Shown here: positions 1-5,062 of the stretch, piece by piece
Layout: every line of letters starts with the position of its first letter
Position numbering within the stretch: the stretch's first letter is position 1
NCBI GenBank assembly: GCA_964600685.1
Contig: CAZRKU010000118.1
Span: 1-8,711 of the forward strand
Length of the DNA: 8,711 nucleotides
Origin: TMP-24 sp964600685
Lineage (GTDB): Bacteria > Pseudomonadota > Alphaproteobacteria > Rhodobacterales > Rhodobacteraceae
Direction of reading: 5' to 3'
Made by a program: the position numbers and the translations under genes
Notes under the pieces: generated by a model
The model's database searches: none
Seen by the model: the letters and a program-made list of their open reading frames with translations, nothing else
What the model was told of the DNA's origin: nothing

Positions 1-90
1 GGGGGGGGGGGGGGGGGGGGCGGGGTGGGGGGGGGGGGGGGCCTCGGGGGGGGGGGGGGGGGGGGGCGCCCCCCCCCCCCCCCCCCCCCC
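1..90. other. Homopolymer G/C tract, probable contig-end artefact
   Basis: Positions 1-66 are G except for a few isolated bases, and 67-90 are essentially all C. The tract begins just outside a very stable hairpin that follows apt. Long G runs are typical of two-colour Illumina reads that lose signal, and a strong hairpin is a plausible cause of that loss. A G run joined to a C run also looks like two such reads merged in opposite orientation. Any open frame through it (poly-glycine, poly-proline) is not a gene. The artefact reading is inference; the composition is seen directly. Confidence 0.85.
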
Positions 91-120
91 GGGTCGGCCC
101 GCGCCGGGCGCGGGCCGACC
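91..120 (-). terminator. Strong hairpin directly after apt, likely terminator
   Basis: Positions 92-104 pair perfectly with 108-120, giving a 13-bp stem that is almost all G:C with a 3-base loop (105-107). The stem abuts the apt stop codon on the minus strand, which is where an intrinsic terminator of the mtnP-apt unit is expected. The T run that should follow on the minus strand is not visible because the sequence there is replaced by the G/C homopolymer tract, so the terminator call rests on stem and position alone. Confidence 0.65.
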
Positions 121-654
121 TCAGGCGCCCTCGAACTCGCACAGGACATGGACCTGCATCCCGAGCCTTTCCAGCAGCCTGCGCCCGCCAAGCTCAGGCA
201 GGTCCACGACAAAGGCGCAGCCCACGACCTCCGCTCCCAACCGCTCGACCAACTTTATCCCCGCCTCGCAGGTGCCGCCGGTGGCCAGAAGATCGTCGAC
301 GATCAGCACCCGGTCACCGGGCTGGAGCGCGTCCTCATGCATCTCCATGATCGCCTCGCCATATTCGAGCCTGTAGGCCTGCGAAATCGTCTTGCCGGGC
401 AGCTTGCCCTTCTTGCGGATCGGCACGAAGCCTACGGTCAGCTGGTGGGCGATGGCCCCGCCCAGAATGAACCCCCGCGCCTCCAGCCCCACGACCTTGT
501 CGATCCGGTCGCCCGCATAGGGGTGCAGAAGCTGGTCGATCGCCATGCGGAACCCGCGCGCATCGGCGAAAAGCGTGGTCACGTCGCGGAACATGATCCC
601 TTCATGCGGGAAGTCGGCGATGGTGCGGATGTAATCCTTGACGGTTTTCTTCAT
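121..654 (-). CDS. apt: Adenine phosphoribosyltransferase
   Basis: Apt condenses adenine with PRPP to give AMP and pyrophosphate in the cytosol, a one-step purine salvage reaction. The 177-residue product has the usual length for bacterial Apt. It carries the PRPP-binding signature VLIVDDLLATGGT at about residues 116-128, the early FPxxGIMFRDVTTL stretch at about 15-28, and GLEARGF at 56-62 in the purine-binding region. The ATG overlaps the mtnP stop as ATGA, and GGAG lies 7 bases upstream inside the mtnP end, so it has its own ribosome site as well as likely coupling. MtnP produces adenine, Apt's substrate, so the pair forms a consecutive pathway. A strong hairpin follows the stop. Nothing appears truncated. 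Identity is secure from motifs and length. Confidence 0.97.
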   Translation of the reverse strand: MKKTVKDYIRTIADFPHEGIMFRDVTTLFADARGFRMAIDQLLHPYAGDRIDKVVGLEARGFILGGAIAHQLTVGFVPIRKKGKLPGKTISQAYRLEYGEAIMEMHEDALQPGDRVLIVDDLLATGGTCEAGIKLVERLGAEVVGCAFVVDLPELGGRRLLERLGMQVHVLCEFEGA

Positions 655-1535
655 GTCAATGCTCCGACCATCCGGCCTGCGACCGCGTCAAGCTTGGCCA
701 GGAGGTCGGGATCGCGCTTGTCTGGCGCAGTCATGATCGCATGGTCGAGCGCGCGGTCGCAGCCGTGCGGGCAGGGGGCGCGGGTCGGCCCGAGCAGGGC
801 GGGGAGGCGGGAGACGAGGGCCATGGCATTGGCGGAATTGGTGGTAAGTGTCTGAATTACCGTGGAAACGTCGACGGATTCATGGTCGGGGTGCCAGCAG
901 TCGTAGTCGGTGATCATCGCCACAGCCGCATAACAAAGCTCGGCCTCGCGCGCGAGTTTCGCCTCGGGCATGCCGGTCATGCCGATCACGTCGGCGCCCC
1001 AGACCTCGCGATACATCCGGCTTTCGGCGCGGGTGGAGAACTGCGGCCCTTCCATCGCCAGATAGGTGCCGCCTTCGTGGACCGTGATCCCGGTGTCGCG
1101 GGCGGCCCGCACACAGGCTTCGGACAGGCGCGGACAGGTCGGATGGGCGAAGGCCACATGGGCCACGCAACCCGCCCCGAAGAAGGACGAGGCCCGCCCC
1201 ACCGTCCGGTCAATATATTGATCCAGAACGACAAAATCACCCGGCGCCATCTCCTCCCGGAAGCTGCCGCAGGCGGAGACGGAGATGACATCGGTGCAGC
1301 CCAGACGCTTCAGCGCGTCGATGTTGGCGCGGTAGGGGACGGAGGACGGGCTGTGCACATGCCCCCGCCCGTGGCGCGGCAGGAAGGCCATCGGCATACC
1401 GGAAAGACGGCCCACCAGAACCTCGTCCGAGGGCGCCCCCCAGGGGGTCTTGACCCTGACCCAGGAGGCGCCTTCCAGCCCGTCTATGTCATAGACGCCC
1501 GAGCCGCCGATGATGCCGATCATGGTGTTTTTCAT
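651..1535 (-). CDS. mtnP: S-methyl-5'-thioadenosine phosphorylase
   Basis: MtnP cleaves methylthioadenosine with phosphate into adenine and 5-methylthioribose-1-phosphate, removing the by-product of polyamine (and acyl-homoserine-lactone) synthesis. The 294-residue protein shows the MTAP-type purine nucleoside phosphorylase pattern. It has GGSGVYD at 10-16, PRHGRGH with SSVPYRANIDALK at 53-76, SACGSFREE at 87-95, MEGPQFSTRAESRMYR at 161-176, GMTGMPEAKLAREAELCYA at 185-203 and TDYDCW at 209-214 with the active-site aspartates. TDYDCW and the GPQFSTRAES block favour MTAP over ordinary inosine/guanosine phosphorylases. The ATG at 1535 has AGGAG about 7 bases upstream; an internal ATG at 1523 is a weaker choice. 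The last codons overlap apt by ATGA. A phased GTAT repeat lies about 60-100 bases upstream. Confidence 0.95.
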   Translation of the reverse strand: MKNTMIGIIGGSGVYDIDGLEGASWVRVKTPWGAPSDEVLVGRLSGMPMAFLPRHGRGHVHSPSSVPYRANIDALKRLGCTDVISVSACGSFREEMAPGDFVVLDQYIDRTVGRASSFFGAGCVAHVAFAHPTCPRLSEACVRAARDTGITVHEGGTYLAMEGPQFSTRAESRMYREVWGADVIGMTGMPEAKLAREAELCYAAVAMITDYDCWHPDHESVDVSTVIQTLTTNSANAMALVSRLPALLGPTRAPCPHGCDRALDHAIMTAPDKRDPDLLAKLDAVAGRMVGALT

Positions 1536-1593
1536 GGGTGACTCCTGTGGCCCGCGCGGCAGCGTAAGGCACGGGCGGCGCAGAAAAAAGGGG

Positions 1594-1637
1594 GTATTCC
1601 GGGCGTATGGCCAGCGTATTCCGGACGTATGCCAACA
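1594..1637. repeat. Four GTAT-N7 units in exact 11-bp phase
   Basis: GTAT begins at 1594, 1605, 1616 and 1627, each followed by seven bases, giving four tandem 11-mers: GTATTCCGGGC, GTATGGCCAGC, GTATTCCGGAC and GTATGCCAACA. Units 1 and 3 differ by one base, so the array also reads as a 22-bp tandem duplication with 16 leading bases matching at 15 positions. Eleven base pairs is close to one helical turn, so the GTAT motifs face the same side of the DNA. The array lies between divergent mtnP (59 bases upstream of its start) and the BrnA-like gene, which makes a multi-site operator plausible. No binding protein can be named. The repeat is seen directly; the function is inference. Confidence 0.7.
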
Positions 1638-1704
1638 GAGGCGCCGCGCGGAGGGTTAACGCCGTGCCAAATCCGGCGCGGCAGGATGGCCCCGCAGACC
1701 AAAG

Positions 1705-1710
1705 AAAAGG
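1705..1710 (+). promoter_or_regulatory. Ribosome binding site deciding the BrnA-like start
   Basis: AAAAGG sits 8 bases before the ATG at 1719. The earlier in-frame ATGs at 1629 and 1686 have no comparable purine-rich site, and 1629 falls inside the GTAT repeat array. This supports the 1719 start. Confidence 0.5.
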
Positions 1711-1718
1711 GCAGGGGC

Positions 1719-2138
1719 ATGGCACGGGTGGCGGGGCGGTCACGGGCGGCGCGGGCGAACTATCACCACCTGGCCGAGGCGCTGAAGGAGCTGGAGTTCC
1801 ACCTGCACTGGCGGCTGGAGGAGTCCGGCCAGCTGCCCGACGAATGGCAGGAGATCGCACGGCAAAGGGGGCCGATGCCGAAGGTGCGGGTCAGCCTGTG
1901 GCTGGAGGGGGACGTCCTGAAGTTCTTCAAGGGCATGGGGCAGGGCCATACGGTCAGGATGGCGGAGGTGTTGCGCGCCTTCATGCACGCGCGGCTGGCG
2001 GGGGTGCTGGGCGGACCGGAAGGCGTGGCCTATCCGCCGGTGAAGGCGGCCGAGCGGCGGGAGCGGATCGGTATACTCAGGGAGTTGGCGGGGCTGGTGG
2101 CGGAGGAGGAGCGGGAATTGGCCAGGAAGAGGAAGTGA
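1719..2138 (+). CDS. BrnA-antitoxin-like protein without a toxin partner
   Basis: The 139-residue product contains KVRVSLWLEGDVLKFFKGMG at about 55-74, followed by GHTVRMAEVLRAFMHARLAG. This matches the pattern of the BrnA antitoxin family: a basic beta strand, a D-V-L-x-F/W-F helix, then a (Y/H)-x-x-R-(I/M)-x-x-V-L-R-A-(F/W)-M segment. BrnA normally binds DNA as a ribbon-helix-helix dimer and neutralises the BrnT RNase. The N-terminal part (ANYHHLAEALKELEFHL, PDEWQEIA) resembles longer BrnA-family proteins I recall from Rhodobacteraceae. The C terminus, about 111-139, is highly charged and probably a helix or coiled coil. No BrnT-like gene flanks it, so a role as a free-standing transcription factor is as likely as antitoxin. 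Starts at 1686 or 1629 are possible but have weaker ribosome sites. Confidence 0.72.
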   Translation: MARVAGRSRAARANYHHLAEALKELEFHLHWRLEESGQLPDEWQEIARQRGPMPKVRVSLWLEGDVLKFFKGMGQGHTVRMAEVLRAFMHARLAGVLGGPEGVAYPPVKAAERRERIGILRELAGLVAEEERELARKRK

Positions 2139-2168
2139 GGGGTGGGGCAGGGGTTGCCCGGTCGCGGA

Positions 2169-2194
2169 CCGCGCAGAGCGATGGCCCTGCGCGG
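2169..2194 (+). terminator. 8-bp stem hairpin after the BrnA-like gene
   Basis: CCGCGCAG (2169-2176) pairs perfectly with CTGCGCGG (2187-2194) around a 10-base loop, 30 bases after the BrnA-like stop. No T run follows, so this is at best a weak or factor-assisted terminator in the 109-base gap between convergent genes. Confidence 0.3.
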
Positions 2195-2215
2195 CGGGGA
2201 GGGGGTGCGAGGATG

Positions 2216-2231
2216 GTGCGCTGAAGCGCAC
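2216..2231. terminator. Compact hairpin between convergent genes
   Basis: GTGCGC (2216-2221) and GCGCAC (2226-2231) form a perfect 6-bp stem with a 4-base loop. It lies 16 bases beyond the luxR-type stop on the minus strand and could stop transcription from either side. There is no adjacent T run, so the terminator call is tentative. Confidence 0.35.
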
Positions 2232-2247
2232 ACCGCGACTGGCGGCG

Positions 2248-2970
2248 TCAGCGCTCAAGCTGTCCAAGGCGAATGGCCATTTGCACGGCTTGCGCCGTCG
2301 TGGCCACACCCAACCGTGCGCGGATGTTACGCAGGTGGTTTTCGACAGTGCGAGCGGAAATTCCCAGCATGTCGGCAATTTCCGACTGGCGGCGCCCGGC
2401 TGCGGTCCACGCCATCACCTCTCGTTCCCGATCCGACAGGAACGTTCTGCGGCTTTCACGCCGGCCTTCGGCAAGCGTTCTCATTGTGCGAAACGCAAAG
2501 GTGGCCACCAAAGTCAGCGCCACTTTGGTCTGGTGTGAGGAATCAACAGCTGCGCCGGCGAAACTCATCGCGCCCTCCAGGCCGACTGGTCCGTAGATCG
2601 GCACCTGGAAGCCGTGCAGACCAAGCCCACGAGGCCGGCGGACGACACGATATCGTTCGCCGCCTCCGTGGCTTGTCTTCGTCCAGAAGAACGGCTCACG
2701 TTCTTCAAGGACGTGCCGCGTCACCGGACAATGGCGGAAGTAGACGTCTGGTTCGACGGTGCTGCCATCATCGAACCAGCCGCCCTCAATCCAGTAAATC
2801 CTGCTCAGAACGCCTTCGTGCTGGGCCGACGCCGAGAACAGGAGGAAATGATCGTAGCCAAGAGGCTGGCAAATCGATTTCGTCCGGTCTTCGACCTCGG
2901 CAGGCGACTGCGACTGCTCTAGCAGGAGCAGCGTCTTCAAGGTCAGCTCAGAGCGGGAGGAGGTTGTCAC
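2248..2970 (-). CDS. Solo LuxR-type regulator with degenerate autoinducer pocket
   Basis: This 240-residue protein has LuxR/TraR architecture. The N-terminal ligand-binding domain spans about 15-165, and the C-terminal LuxR-type helix-turn-helix about 177-236 (LSDREREVMAWTAAGRRQSE, then IADMLGISARTVENHLRNIR). In the ligand domain EPFFW at 92-96 supplies the conserved tryptophan (TraR W85). Fifteen residues earlier, where the family has Asp-Pro (TraR D70-P71), it reads Cys-Pro (C81-P82). W57 and Y61 have no counterpart at the expected spacing. A standard acyl-homoserine-lactone ligand is therefore doubtful. No luxI-type synthase is in the window. The GTG start overlaps the hchA stop as GTGA and has no good ribosome site of its own, so it is probably translated by coupling to hchA. 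Its base composition is lower in GC than flanking genes. Likely role: regulator of its own hchA operon. Confidence 0.85.
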   Translation of the reverse strand: MTTSSRSELTLKTLLLLEQSQSPAEVEDRTKSICQPLGYDHFLLFSASAQHEGVLSRIYWIEGGWFDDGSTVEPDVYFRHCPVTRHVLEEREPFFWTKTSHGGGERYRVVRRPRGLGLHGFQVPIYGPVGLEGAMSFAGAAVDSSHQTKVALTLVATFAFRTMRTLAEGRRESRRTFLSDREREVMAWTAAGRRQSEIADMLGISARTVENHLRNIRARLGVATTAQAVQMAIRLGQLER

Positions 2971-3830
2971 CTGTCCGCTACAGACTTCAGCAGTTCATCC
3001 GCGGCTAGCTTGCCCAGTGCATTACCGGCCAGCGGGCTGTCGCCCGTCAGCATCCGACGGTCCTTATGAACCTGACCCGAGATGCCTTCGTTCAGGATCT
3101 CGAACCCGATGGAACGCAGCTTTTCGCCAAACTTCCAGATGAGATGACCGGGCATGTAGCCGATATCCGGCGTCTGGGCGTCAAGAGCATCTGGGAAGGC
3201 AACAATCTTGTATCCGTTGAAGACCGGGCTGTTGCCGACGGCGAGGAATGCTGCCGGTCCATGACACAGCGAGATCAAGAATTTGTCGTTTGCGACCGCC
3301 CATTCCAGCACGGCCTTGACCGCGTCGCTTTCGGGAAGGCCGATCAGCGCGCCGTGCCCGCCGGGGATGAAGACACCGATATAGTCCGATCCCCCGCCCA
3401 ATCCTTTTGCGACCACGTCGGACAGCTTGAGCGGTTGTTTGAATTGGTCCGCATACTTGTGGAACAGCCCCTTGATCTCTTCATCCTCAGACGGCATGGC
3501 CCAGAATTCGAACTTCATAGGGTTGCCGGAGAGGGTGGCAATATCGAAGTCAAAACCCGCCTTGTCGAGGTGATACATCGGAAGAAGCGTCTCGACCGGA
3601 TGGTTACCGGTTGAAAACATTGTGCCGTTGTCGAGTCGAAGATAGCGTTCGTCCGCACCGATCACGAGGATCTTCGACCGCCCGCCCCGATAGGGCGAGG
3701 GATAGTCGGCACCCGCAAGATTGGATTTCGGCGATGTGAACTGACTCAGCGAGTAGGGCGAGGGGAAGAAGGCATTATCTTCGGCCCGATCCGGAGTTGG
3801 GCTTTTGTCATCGTTCTGTGAAGCAGACAT
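2967..3830 (-). CDS. hchA: Hsp31-type glyoxalase III / protein deglycase (DJ-1/PfpI superfamily)
   Basis: The family converts methylglyoxal to lactate without cofactor, has been reported to reverse early glycation, and acts as a holding chaperone. The 287-residue protein follows E. coli HchA almost end to end: AEDNAFFPSPYSLSQFTSP near 16-34, DERYLRLDNGTMFSTGNHPVE at 60-80, IPGGHGALIGLPES at 155-168, ISLCHGPAAFLA at 186-197, TPDIGYMPGHL at 220-230 and the C-terminal LTGDSPLAGNALGKLA. The nucleophile elbow gives C189-H190 and the acidic partner is E80. The residues that bind zinc in E. coli Hsp31 (H86, E91, H123) align with D89, D94 and Y127, so that metal site appears lost while the catalytic residues remain. 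AAGGG lies about 7 bases before the ATG. The stop overlaps the luxR-type gene by 4 bases. Lower GC than most neighbours hints at acquisition. Confidence 0.93.
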   Translation of the reverse strand: MSASQNDDKSPTPDRAEDNAFFPSPYSLSQFTSPKSNLAGADYPSPYRGGRSKILVIGADERYLRLDNGTMFSTGNHPVETLLPMYHLDKAGFDFDIATLSGNPMKFEFWAMPSEDEEIKGLFHKYADQFKQPLKLSDVVAKGLGGGSDYIGVFIPGGHGALIGLPESDAVKAVLEWAVANDKFLISLCHGPAAFLAVGNSPVFNGYKIVAFPDALDAQTPDIGYMPGHLIWKFGEKLRSIGFEILNEGISGQVHKDRRMLTGDSPLAGNALGKLAADELLKSVADR

Positions 3831-3859
3831 CTGGAATCCCTTTGTGTGATACGACTACG

Positions 3860-3871
3860 GCACATTTGTGC
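3860..3871. promoter_or_regulatory. Short inverted repeat in hchA leader
   Basis: GCACA-TT-TGTGC is a perfect 5-2-5 dyad 29-41 bases upstream of the hchA ATG. This is short enough to be chance alone, but it sits in the same 80 bases as a longer dyad and a lux-box-like core, so it may be part of a composite operator. Confidence 0.3.
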
Positions 3872-3875
3872 ATCT

Positions 3876-3895
3876 CTGTGTAGGATCGTATGAGG
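3876..3895. promoter_or_regulatory. Lux-box-like element upstream of hchA-luxR
   Basis: TGTAGGATCGTA (3879-3890) is, as I recall it, identical to 12 consecutive central bases of the Vibrio fischeri lux box. Over the full 20-base box about 13 positions match. The flanking CTG/CAG arms, which matter most for LuxR contact, are poorly kept. It lies 45-65 bases upstream of hchA, whose operon encodes a LuxR-type protein. Autoregulation through this site is an inference. Confidence 0.3.
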
Positions 3896-3906
3896 GAAAT
3901 CCCTCA
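3891..3906. promoter_or_regulatory. Perfect 7-2-7 inverted repeat upstream of hchA
   Basis: TGAGGGA-AA-TCCCTCA is a perfect 14-base dyad with a 2-base centre, about 61-76 bases upstream of the hchA start. On the minus strand the hexamer TACGAT lies immediately downstream and could be a -10 box, which would place the dyad in the -35/-10 spacer. No good -35 is visible. This is a likely operator for the hchA-luxR unit. The dyad is seen directly; its use is inferred. Confidence 0.45.
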
Positions 3907-3968
3907 GATTGAGACTTTTTTGGGCGATGACGGCGCGAAGCTCCACCCGGTGTTTTGCGGCAGGCTGC

Positions 3969-4379
3969 TCACTCCACCACCTCGAACCCATGCGTCACCT
4001 CGGCCGTCTTGGCCATCATGATCGAGGCGGAGCAGTATTTCTCGGCGGAAAGCTGGACGGCGCGGGCAACCTTTTCAGGGTTCAGGCCGCGGCCCTTGAC
4101 GATGAACTGCATGTGGATGCGGGTAAAGACCTTGGGGTCGGTCTCGGCGCGGTCGGCGTCGAGGCGGACCTCGCAGCCCGTGACCGGCTCGCGCGAGCGT
4201 TCGAGGATGTTGACCACGTCCCAGGCGGAACAGCCGCCGGTGCCGATCAGCAGAAGCTCCATGGGCGAGGGGCCGGGTTTCGGGGCCTCGCCATGGGCGG
4301 TGCCGAAGGCGATGGCGGGGCCGCCTTCGGTCTGGCCGACGAAGGTGCGGTTGCCGGTCCAGGTGACGGTGGATTTCAT
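3969..4379 (-). CDS. OsmC/Ohr superfamily protein (YhfA-like OsmC)
   Basis: OsmC-family proteins reduce organic or inorganic peroxides using two cysteines buried at a dimer interface. The 136-residue product has the family pattern: GPSPMELLLIGTGGCSAWDV at about 36-55 holds the conserved Glu (E41) and first cysteine (C50), and AEKYCSASIM at about 112-121 holds the second (C116). SPMELLL, GGCSAWDV and the YCSAS block fit the YhfA-like branch better than Ohr. A third cysteine, C69, is not a family hallmark. The ATG at 4379 has AGGAG 7 bases upstream, and the flavin reductase-like gene ends 9 bases before it, so the two are probably one transcript. No clear intrinsic terminator is seen in the 138 bases to hchA. 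Substrate cannot be told from sequence. Confidence 0.88.
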   Translation of the reverse strand: MKSTVTWTGNRTFVGQTEGGPAIAFGTAHGEAPKPGPSPMELLLIGTGGCSAWDVVNILERSREPVTGCEVRLDADRAETDPKVFTRIHMQFIVKGRGLNPEKVARAVQLSAEKYCSASIMMAKTAEVTHGFEVVE

Positions 4380-4388
4380 GGGCTTCTC

Positions 4389-4979
4389 CTAGTCTGTCAG
4401 GTCGTCGGGGCGGATCATCTCGAAAAGTTCGGTGACGACCGAGTAATCCATGTAGCCGCCGCGCGCCATGGGCTGGAAGCGGGTGGCGTCGAAGCGGCCG
4501 TCGTTCAGGCAGTCGTCGCGGAGGTGGACGCCGGTGACCTCGCCCAGGATCAGGAAATTGTCGCGGCCCTTGAGCGTGAGGATCTGCGTCACGCGGCATT
4601 CGAGCGTGGCGGGGGCGTCGGCGACGCGGGGGCAGGGGATGGTCAGGCATTCGGCGCGGGGGATGTTCGCGAGGGTGAACTCGTCGGTCGCGGCCGGATA
4701 GCTGCCGGAGGTGAGGTTCATCGCGGTCCGCGCGGCGTAAGCCACGATATTGACGGCGAAAACGCCCGAGGCTTCGGCCGCGGTCACGCTGTCCTTGCGG
4801 CCGGTGGAGGCGAACATGACCTGCGGCGGGCTGTAGGCGACGGCGTTGAAGAAGGAATAGGGGGCGAGGTTGTCGCCCTGGGGGCCGCGGGTCGAAATCC
4901 AGCCGATCGGCCGGGGCTGGACGATCGCCGTCAGGGGATTGTGCGGCAGGCTGTGGCCATCGGCGGGGCGGTAGAACAT
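4389..4979 (-). CDS. Flavin reductase-like / flavoprotein oxidoreductase (DIM6/NTAB type)
   Basis: About 196 residues carrying the flavin reductase-like FMN-binding split-barrel domain. Near the N terminus MFYRPADGHSLPHNPLTAIV and QPRPIGWISTRG are hallmark stretches, followed by NLAPYSFFNAVAYSPPQVMF, RKDSV and GVFAVNIV. These proteins bind FMN and use NAD(P)H, or act as small redox flavoproteins; the partner is not evident here. The chosen ATG at 4979 has GAGGG five bases upstream, and family members commonly begin MFYRP. An ATG at 4991 would add four residues (MRDA) but lacks such a site. It is followed 9 bases later by the OsmC-family gene, suggesting a two-gene operon, and it diverges from the GNAT gene. 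Domain call is firm; the physiological reaction is unknown. Confidence 0.86.
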   Translation of the reverse strand: MFYRPADGHSLPHNPLTAIVQPRPIGWISTRGPQGDNLAPYSFFNAVAYSPPQVMFASTGRKDSVTAAEASGVFAVNIVAYAARTAMNLTSGSYPAATDEFTLANIPRAECLTIPCPRVADAPATLECRVTQILTLKGRDNFLILGEVTGVHLRDDCLNDGRFDATRFQPMARGGYMDYSVVTELFEMIRPDDLTD

Positions 4980-4984
4980 GGCGT

Positions 4985-4989
4985 CCCTC
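4985..4989 (-). promoter_or_regulatory. Ribosome binding site deciding the flavin reductase start
   Basis: On the minus strand GAGGG lies 5 bases before the ATG at 4979. It overlaps the alternative ATG at 4991, which itself has no clear upstream site, so 4979 is preferred. Confidence 0.5.
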
Positions 4990-5031
4990 ATTCAGGTTTG
5001 CCCATGACCTAGGCCCATGCTACGCGCGTTG

Positions 5032-5045
5032 CCAGAAGATTCTGG
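5032..5045. promoter_or_regulatory. Perfect inverted repeat in divergent promoter region
   Basis: CCAGAA-GA-TTCTGG is a perfect 6-2-6 dyad in the roughly 80-base gap between the divergent flavin reductase-like and GNAT genes, ending 17 bases before the GNAT GTG start. It could be an operator controlling either side. No regulator gene adjoins it. One such dyad is expected by chance about every 4,000 bases, so the location is the main argument. Confidence 0.4.
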
Positions 5046-5062
5046 AGCGGGATCGGGCGGGC

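Noticed and set aside
25..855. Plus-strand open frame starting with a poly-glycine stretch
   Set aside because: It begins in the homopolymer artefact and then runs antisense to apt and mtnP, whose products match known families end to end.
741..1541. Long plus-strand open frame opposite mtnP
   Set aside because: It mirrors a confidently identified gene; such antisense frames stay open in GC-rich DNA because stop codons are rare.
1660..1685. Sigma-54-like TTGGCACG on the minus strand upstream of mtnP
   Set aside because: The -24-like TGGCACG is present, but the required GC of the -12 element is absent at the right spacing.
3909..5012. 367-codon plus-strand open frame opposite the osmC and flavin reductase-like genes
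   Set aside because: It spans two real minus-strand genes plus their spacer, has a glycine/alanine/valine-rich translation without a recognisable domain, and no convincing ribosome site.
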